A DNA stretch of 64,000 nt from RGIG4576 sp045656705 (lineage in GTDB: Bacteria > Bacteroidota > Bacteroidia > Bacteroidales > Muribaculaceae). A program made the position numbers and the translations under genes. The notes under the pieces are model-generated. The model did not search any database. It saw only the letters and a program-made list of their open reading frames with translations, and was not told the DNA's origin. Location: the NCBI GenBank assembly GCA_045656705.1, contig JAZORR010000041.1, positions 62,001-126,000 on the forward strand, read 5' to 3'. Positions 61,543 to 64,000 of this stretch are shown here, piece by piece; the stretch's first letter is position 1; each line of letters starts with the position of its first letter.

Positions 61543-62208
61543 TTATATGCTATTGATTGTGATGAAATCTCTGATGTATCCTATATATATAATAAGCGAT
61601 AAAATGTAAAGTGCTACGGCATTGTAGAGGAAACGATGATTGGCTGTGATGTCTCGTCCGTTTCTCCACATTTGGTATAGATGGATTAAAATCCAACCCA
61701 CCACGAAGGTCGACCAAAAGGTAAATCCATCAGATATATCGATAGAGTAACCGAAAAACTTTAAATTGTAACCTAATTTCAAGTATATAAATGTGGCTGT
61801 GCCTATTGCCGCCACACTTGCTATCACACGGCCTGTGATGAGTAGCAGAGTGGGATTGTTTTTGAATAATTGGAGTGCATATCTTACTATAGGTGGAGTA
61901 AATAAGAATAGTGACGCCACTATTAGCACCCCATAAATTTTATTGGATAGGGGAAGGCTTGCATATATTGCACTATATATATTACCAAGTGTGAGTGCAC
62001 TCGCCAAAAATACAAGCGACGATAGGAATGAATTATTTAGGTTTCCTTTTCTGCTATCAAATAAAAATACTCCCACCGATAGAATGGTGAGCAATATGGT
62101 AGGGATTAACCCAATGCGTATATGGTCGATAATAGGAAATATAATAAGTGCTATAATTCCTACTAATACGAAGGTGAGTGCTTTTTTCGATTCTATTTTA
62201 TGTGACAT
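61543..62208 (-). CDS. Hypothetical six-to-seven-helix membrane protein
   Basis: I do not recognise this 221-residue protein. Hydrophobic segments lie at about 10-28, 31-50, 58-78, 85-105, 118-140, 160-180 and 195-215, with short polar loops (FDSRKGNLNN, QMWRNGRDITANHRF). It sits between the acyltransferase gene (5 bp) and the TRIC-type channel gene (15 bp) on the same strand, so it is probably cotranscribed with both. No catalytic motif is visible. Confidence 0.65.
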   Translation of the reverse strand: MSHKIESKKALTFVLVGIIALIIFPIIDHIRIGLIPTILLTILSVGVFLFDSRKGNLNNSFLSSLVFLASALTLGNIYSAIYASLPLSNKIYGVLIVASLFLFTPPIVRYALQLFKNNPTLLLITGRVIASVAAIGTATFIYLKLGYNLKFFGYSIDISDGFTFWSTFVVGWILIHLYQMWRNGRDITANHRFLYNAVALYILSLIIYIGYIRDFITINSI

Positions 62209-62223
62209 AGGTTGATTGAGGCA

Positions 62224-62847
62224 TTAATTTTCTTTAGAGTCGTTACTCATTACGGGCAGACTCCAGTTGTAGATTACCGAAAGTACACGCACCACTATGA
62301 TGATGCCAGCGCATGTAATTTGTTGAAGCATCATAGAGCCACCTAAGTGATGTATCAGCCAGTAGCAAAGTCCGCCTGCCAAACATGCTGTGGCATACAC
62401 TTCCTTGCGAAAGATAAGAGGTTCCTCATTTATAAGGATATCGCGTAATACTCCACCAAAGGCACCTGTAATTGTACCCATAATGATGGCTACCCACATA
62501 GGGAAACCGAAATCGAGTGATTTCTGCATACCGATTACCACAAAGAGTGCAAGACCTATAGTGTCGAATATAAACACTGTGTGGTCCAGTCTTACAAGGT
62601 ATTTCTTAAATAATATCACTAAGATAAGTGCTATAGCTGTGACTATAAGATACCAATAATTTAGCATCCAGAAAGGTGTGGTGCTAAGGAATAAGTCGCG
62701 AATTGTACCACCTCCGATTGCTGTAACAAGGCCCACGATGAATGCCCCAAACCAATCGAAATTTTTGAGTGCAGCAAGTCTAATACCACTTATAGCGAAG
62801 GCAAGTGTGCCTATGATTTCTACTATTAATAGGAATGTAATCTCCAT
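62224..62847 (-). CDS. TRIC/YadS-family cation channel
   Basis: The 207-residue, seven-helix membrane protein contains two similar UPF0126 halves. The first has FAISGIRLAALKNFDWFGAF, then GGGTIRDLFL (about 18-53). The second has FVVIGMQKSLDFGFPMWVAI, then GAFGGVLRDILINEEP (about 105-150). The paired GGxxRD motifs are characteristic. Bacterial members are trimeric intracellular-type cation channel homologues. First gene of the three-gene unit. Confidence 0.9.
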   Translation of the reverse strand: MEITFLLIVEIIGTLAFAISGIRLAALKNFDWFGAFIVGLVTAIGGGTIRDLFLSTTPFWMLNYWYLIVTAIALILVILFKKYLVRLDHTVFIFDTIGLALFVVIGMQKSLDFGFPMWVAIIMGTITGAFGGVLRDILINEEPLIFRKEVYATACLAGGLCYWLIHHLGGSMMLQQITCAGIIIVVRVLSVIYNWSLPVMSNDSKEN

Positions 62848-62959
62848 CTAAATATAGATTTTTAAAATTAAGACTACAAAATTAATAAAAAACGAGCATT
62901 TAATAAAGTGAACTTATATAAATTACTTTATGCCGAGTTTGTCACAATCCTATAAACAA

Positions 62960-63004
62960 AAGCACCATTCCCCACAATATAGAGAACGGTGCTTAATATG
63001 TCTA
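62960..63004 (-). terminator. Terminator of the DUF5723 gene
   Basis: On the minus strand AAGCACCGTTC (62994-63004) pairs with GAATGGTGCTT (62960-62970), with one G-U or mismatch, then TTTGTTTA. It lies just after the stop codon at 63015. Confidence 0.75.
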
Positions 63005-63014
63005 AAATCTATTT

Positions 63015-64000
63015 TTAGAATTTGATGCTTAATCCTGTTGAGATATTAAATTTAGCTGCATCGATAGGAACCATATACTTACCATAGTTTGCCAAAATAT
63101 AATCGGCTCCTACGAAGAAATTGCCTAAGGTGATAGTCGCACCTAATGAGTGGTTGATGCTCGACATTGAACCATTGATAGCCATCTTGAAATATTTATG
63201 AGGCTTAAGGTTTACTGTGAGCATACCTTCGGCATAAGTCTTAGGAGTGCCTACGCGAACTGTTCCGAGCAAACCGAACGAAATCTTATTATCAAGAATT
63301 TGATATTCAGCACCAGCACGGAATGTGGTGTGAAGCGAAGATGATGCCGATGAGTAACTTTCGTCTTCTGTGTATCGAGAAAGTGCTTCTATGCGATCGG
63401 CTATATCGTCGGCTGCGTCTTCAAATTTTTTGCTGTCTTCGTCGGCAATATTATCAAAGCCAGTGTATTCAAATGTATCGTTAGTATTGCGATAAAGTGA
63501 AGCATCGCTCCATTTCAAGAAACCTATATCAGTGATGGCAAGCGACACATTAAGATTGTCGTTCACTTGATAAGTAGCACCGAGATCCAATGCAGCACCG
63601 AAACCATCAAGACTTGGTGAGATGTTGTAATCTACGATTTCATTATTTTTATTGATATCCAATCCTACCGATTTAGATGCCACAAGAGAGGTGCTTTGTT
63701 CTATTGTCCATTTATCTGCACCCATATATATGCGCATATTGTCTACATTGGAATTGATATATCCCATGCCTAACAATAACTTTGCTTTTGCACCCACTGT
63801 CAAACGGTCGTTTATTTTACGAGAATGTCCGAAGGCTATAGATGCGTAGTTGTGGAGTTGCGAATTGAGTCCCGCCAAGTTATATTCGTTTACACCATTC
63901 TCTTGTCCTTCTTTAAGGAAACGGAACACTTCCTTAGGAATGTATTCACCTGTTCTTGAATGAACGCTTATGCCTACAGAATTGACACCTCCGAATGCCT
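63015..64000 (-). CDS. DUF5723-type outer-membrane beta-barrel protein (partial, cut by window edge)
   Basis: The frame runs off the right edge; at least 327 residues are present. The apparent start at 63929 is a GTG inside open sequence that continues upstream (HSRTGEYIPKEVFRFLKEG), so it is not the true start. Repeated amphipathic strands (YASIAFGHSRKINDRLTVGA, LGATYQVNDNLNVSLAITDI) and the end GLSIKF with a terminal Phe show a porin-like outer-membrane barrel, matching DUF5723 proteins of Bacteroidales. Function unknown. Confidence 0.8.
   Translation of the reverse strand, partial: AFGGVNSVGISVHSRTGEYIPKEVFRFLKEGQENGVNEYNLAGLNSQLHNYASIAFGHSRKINDRLTVGAKAKLLLGMGYINSNVDNMRIYMGADKWTIEQSTSLVASKSVGLDINKNNEIVDYNISPSLDGFGAALDLGATYQVNDNLNVSLAITDIGFLKWSDASLYRNTNDTFEYTGFDNIADEDSKKFEDAADDIADRIEALSRYTEDESYSSASSSLHTTFRAGAEYQILDNKISFGLLGTVRVGTPKTYAEGMLTVNLKPHKYFKMAINGSMSSINHSLGATITLGNFFVGADYILANYGKYMVPIDAAKFNISTGLSIKF

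Noticed and set aside
63015..63929. DUF5723 protein as a complete gene starting at 63929
   Set aside because: The GTG there is internal: the frame continues to the window edge with family-like sequence.
1..64000. tRNA, rRNA, prophage, integrase or insertion sequence
   Set aside because: I looked through the intergenic gaps and the proteins and saw none, so no mobile island is claimed.

Overview
The window looks like one contiguous piece of a Bacteroidales chromosome (Bacteroidota), probably of the Prevotellaceae or Muribaculaceae type. The evidence is: promoters of the Bacteroidota form (a TTTG or TTG box, about 20 bp, then TAnnTTTG just upstream of the start); gene neighbourhoods typical of the phylum (rsfS-ftsH; coiled-coil protein-zapA-6S RNA-rny; ricT-gldH; rseC-rnfBCDGEA); a gliding-type lipoprotein; BspA-like, C10 protease and fimbrillin-like exported proteins; and C-terminal tails of the NLQGVKVENP type. 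I saw no rRNA or tRNA gene, prophage, transposase or integrase. Family-level taxonomy is inference.

Layout. 1-3.8 kb: start of ftsH, rsfS, an NhaC-type antiporter and a stand-alone TrpB2. 4-9.3 kb: three exported proteins (beta-propeller-like protein, zinc amidase, C10 cysteine protease), two of them with nearly the same C-terminal tail. 9.5-14.2 kb: zinc metallopeptidase, hisS, SBF-type transporter, Crp/Fnr regulator, TSCPD protein, ECF sigma factor. 14.28-19.65 kb: a compact type II CRISPR-Cas locus with tracrRNA on the minus strand, cas9, cas2 and 17 repeats with 16 spacers. There is no cas1, and the last repeat is cut off by a palindromic interspersed repeat. 19.8-21.3 kb: mlaE-mlaF. 21.6-23.2 kb: fimbrillin-like lipoprotein, then about 560 bp of non-coding, repeat-bearing DNA. 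23.8-30.3 kb: a complete RND efflux operon (TetR, OMP, MFP, RND pump, PII-like accessory protein). 30.5-34.7 kb: thioredoxin-like exported protein and BspA-like LRR protein. 34.9-40.4 kb: the Rnf complex. 40.5-43.3 kb: His-rich small protein and TonB-dependent receptor, probably for metal uptake. 43.4-64 kb: AlbA_2 protein, class III fructose bisphosphatase, pfs-luxS, B3/4 protein, Sua5/YrdC, malate dehydrogenase, lipoprotein thioredoxin, purT, small wHTH protein, rsgA, the zapA-6S-rny-ricT-gldH cluster, M24 peptidase, cca, three membrane proteins, and a partial DUF5723 outer-membrane protein.

How the genes work together. The CRISPR locus has everything needed for interference (intact Cas9 catalytic residues, tracrRNA with its own promoter, uniform repeats) but only half of the adaptation machinery. 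The Rnf operon makes an ion-pumping ferredoxin:NAD oxidoreductase; its RnfD carries three tandem flavinylation-like motifs instead of the one I expect. Pfs and LuxS recycle S-adenosylhomocysteine and release the AI-2 precursor. GldH and the secreted-protein tails fit a type IX-like secretion or gliding apparatus encoded elsewhere. The most unusual observations are the cas1-less cas9-cas2 locus with its truncated array, the divergent tracrRNA/cas9 promoter region, and the triple-motif RnfD.
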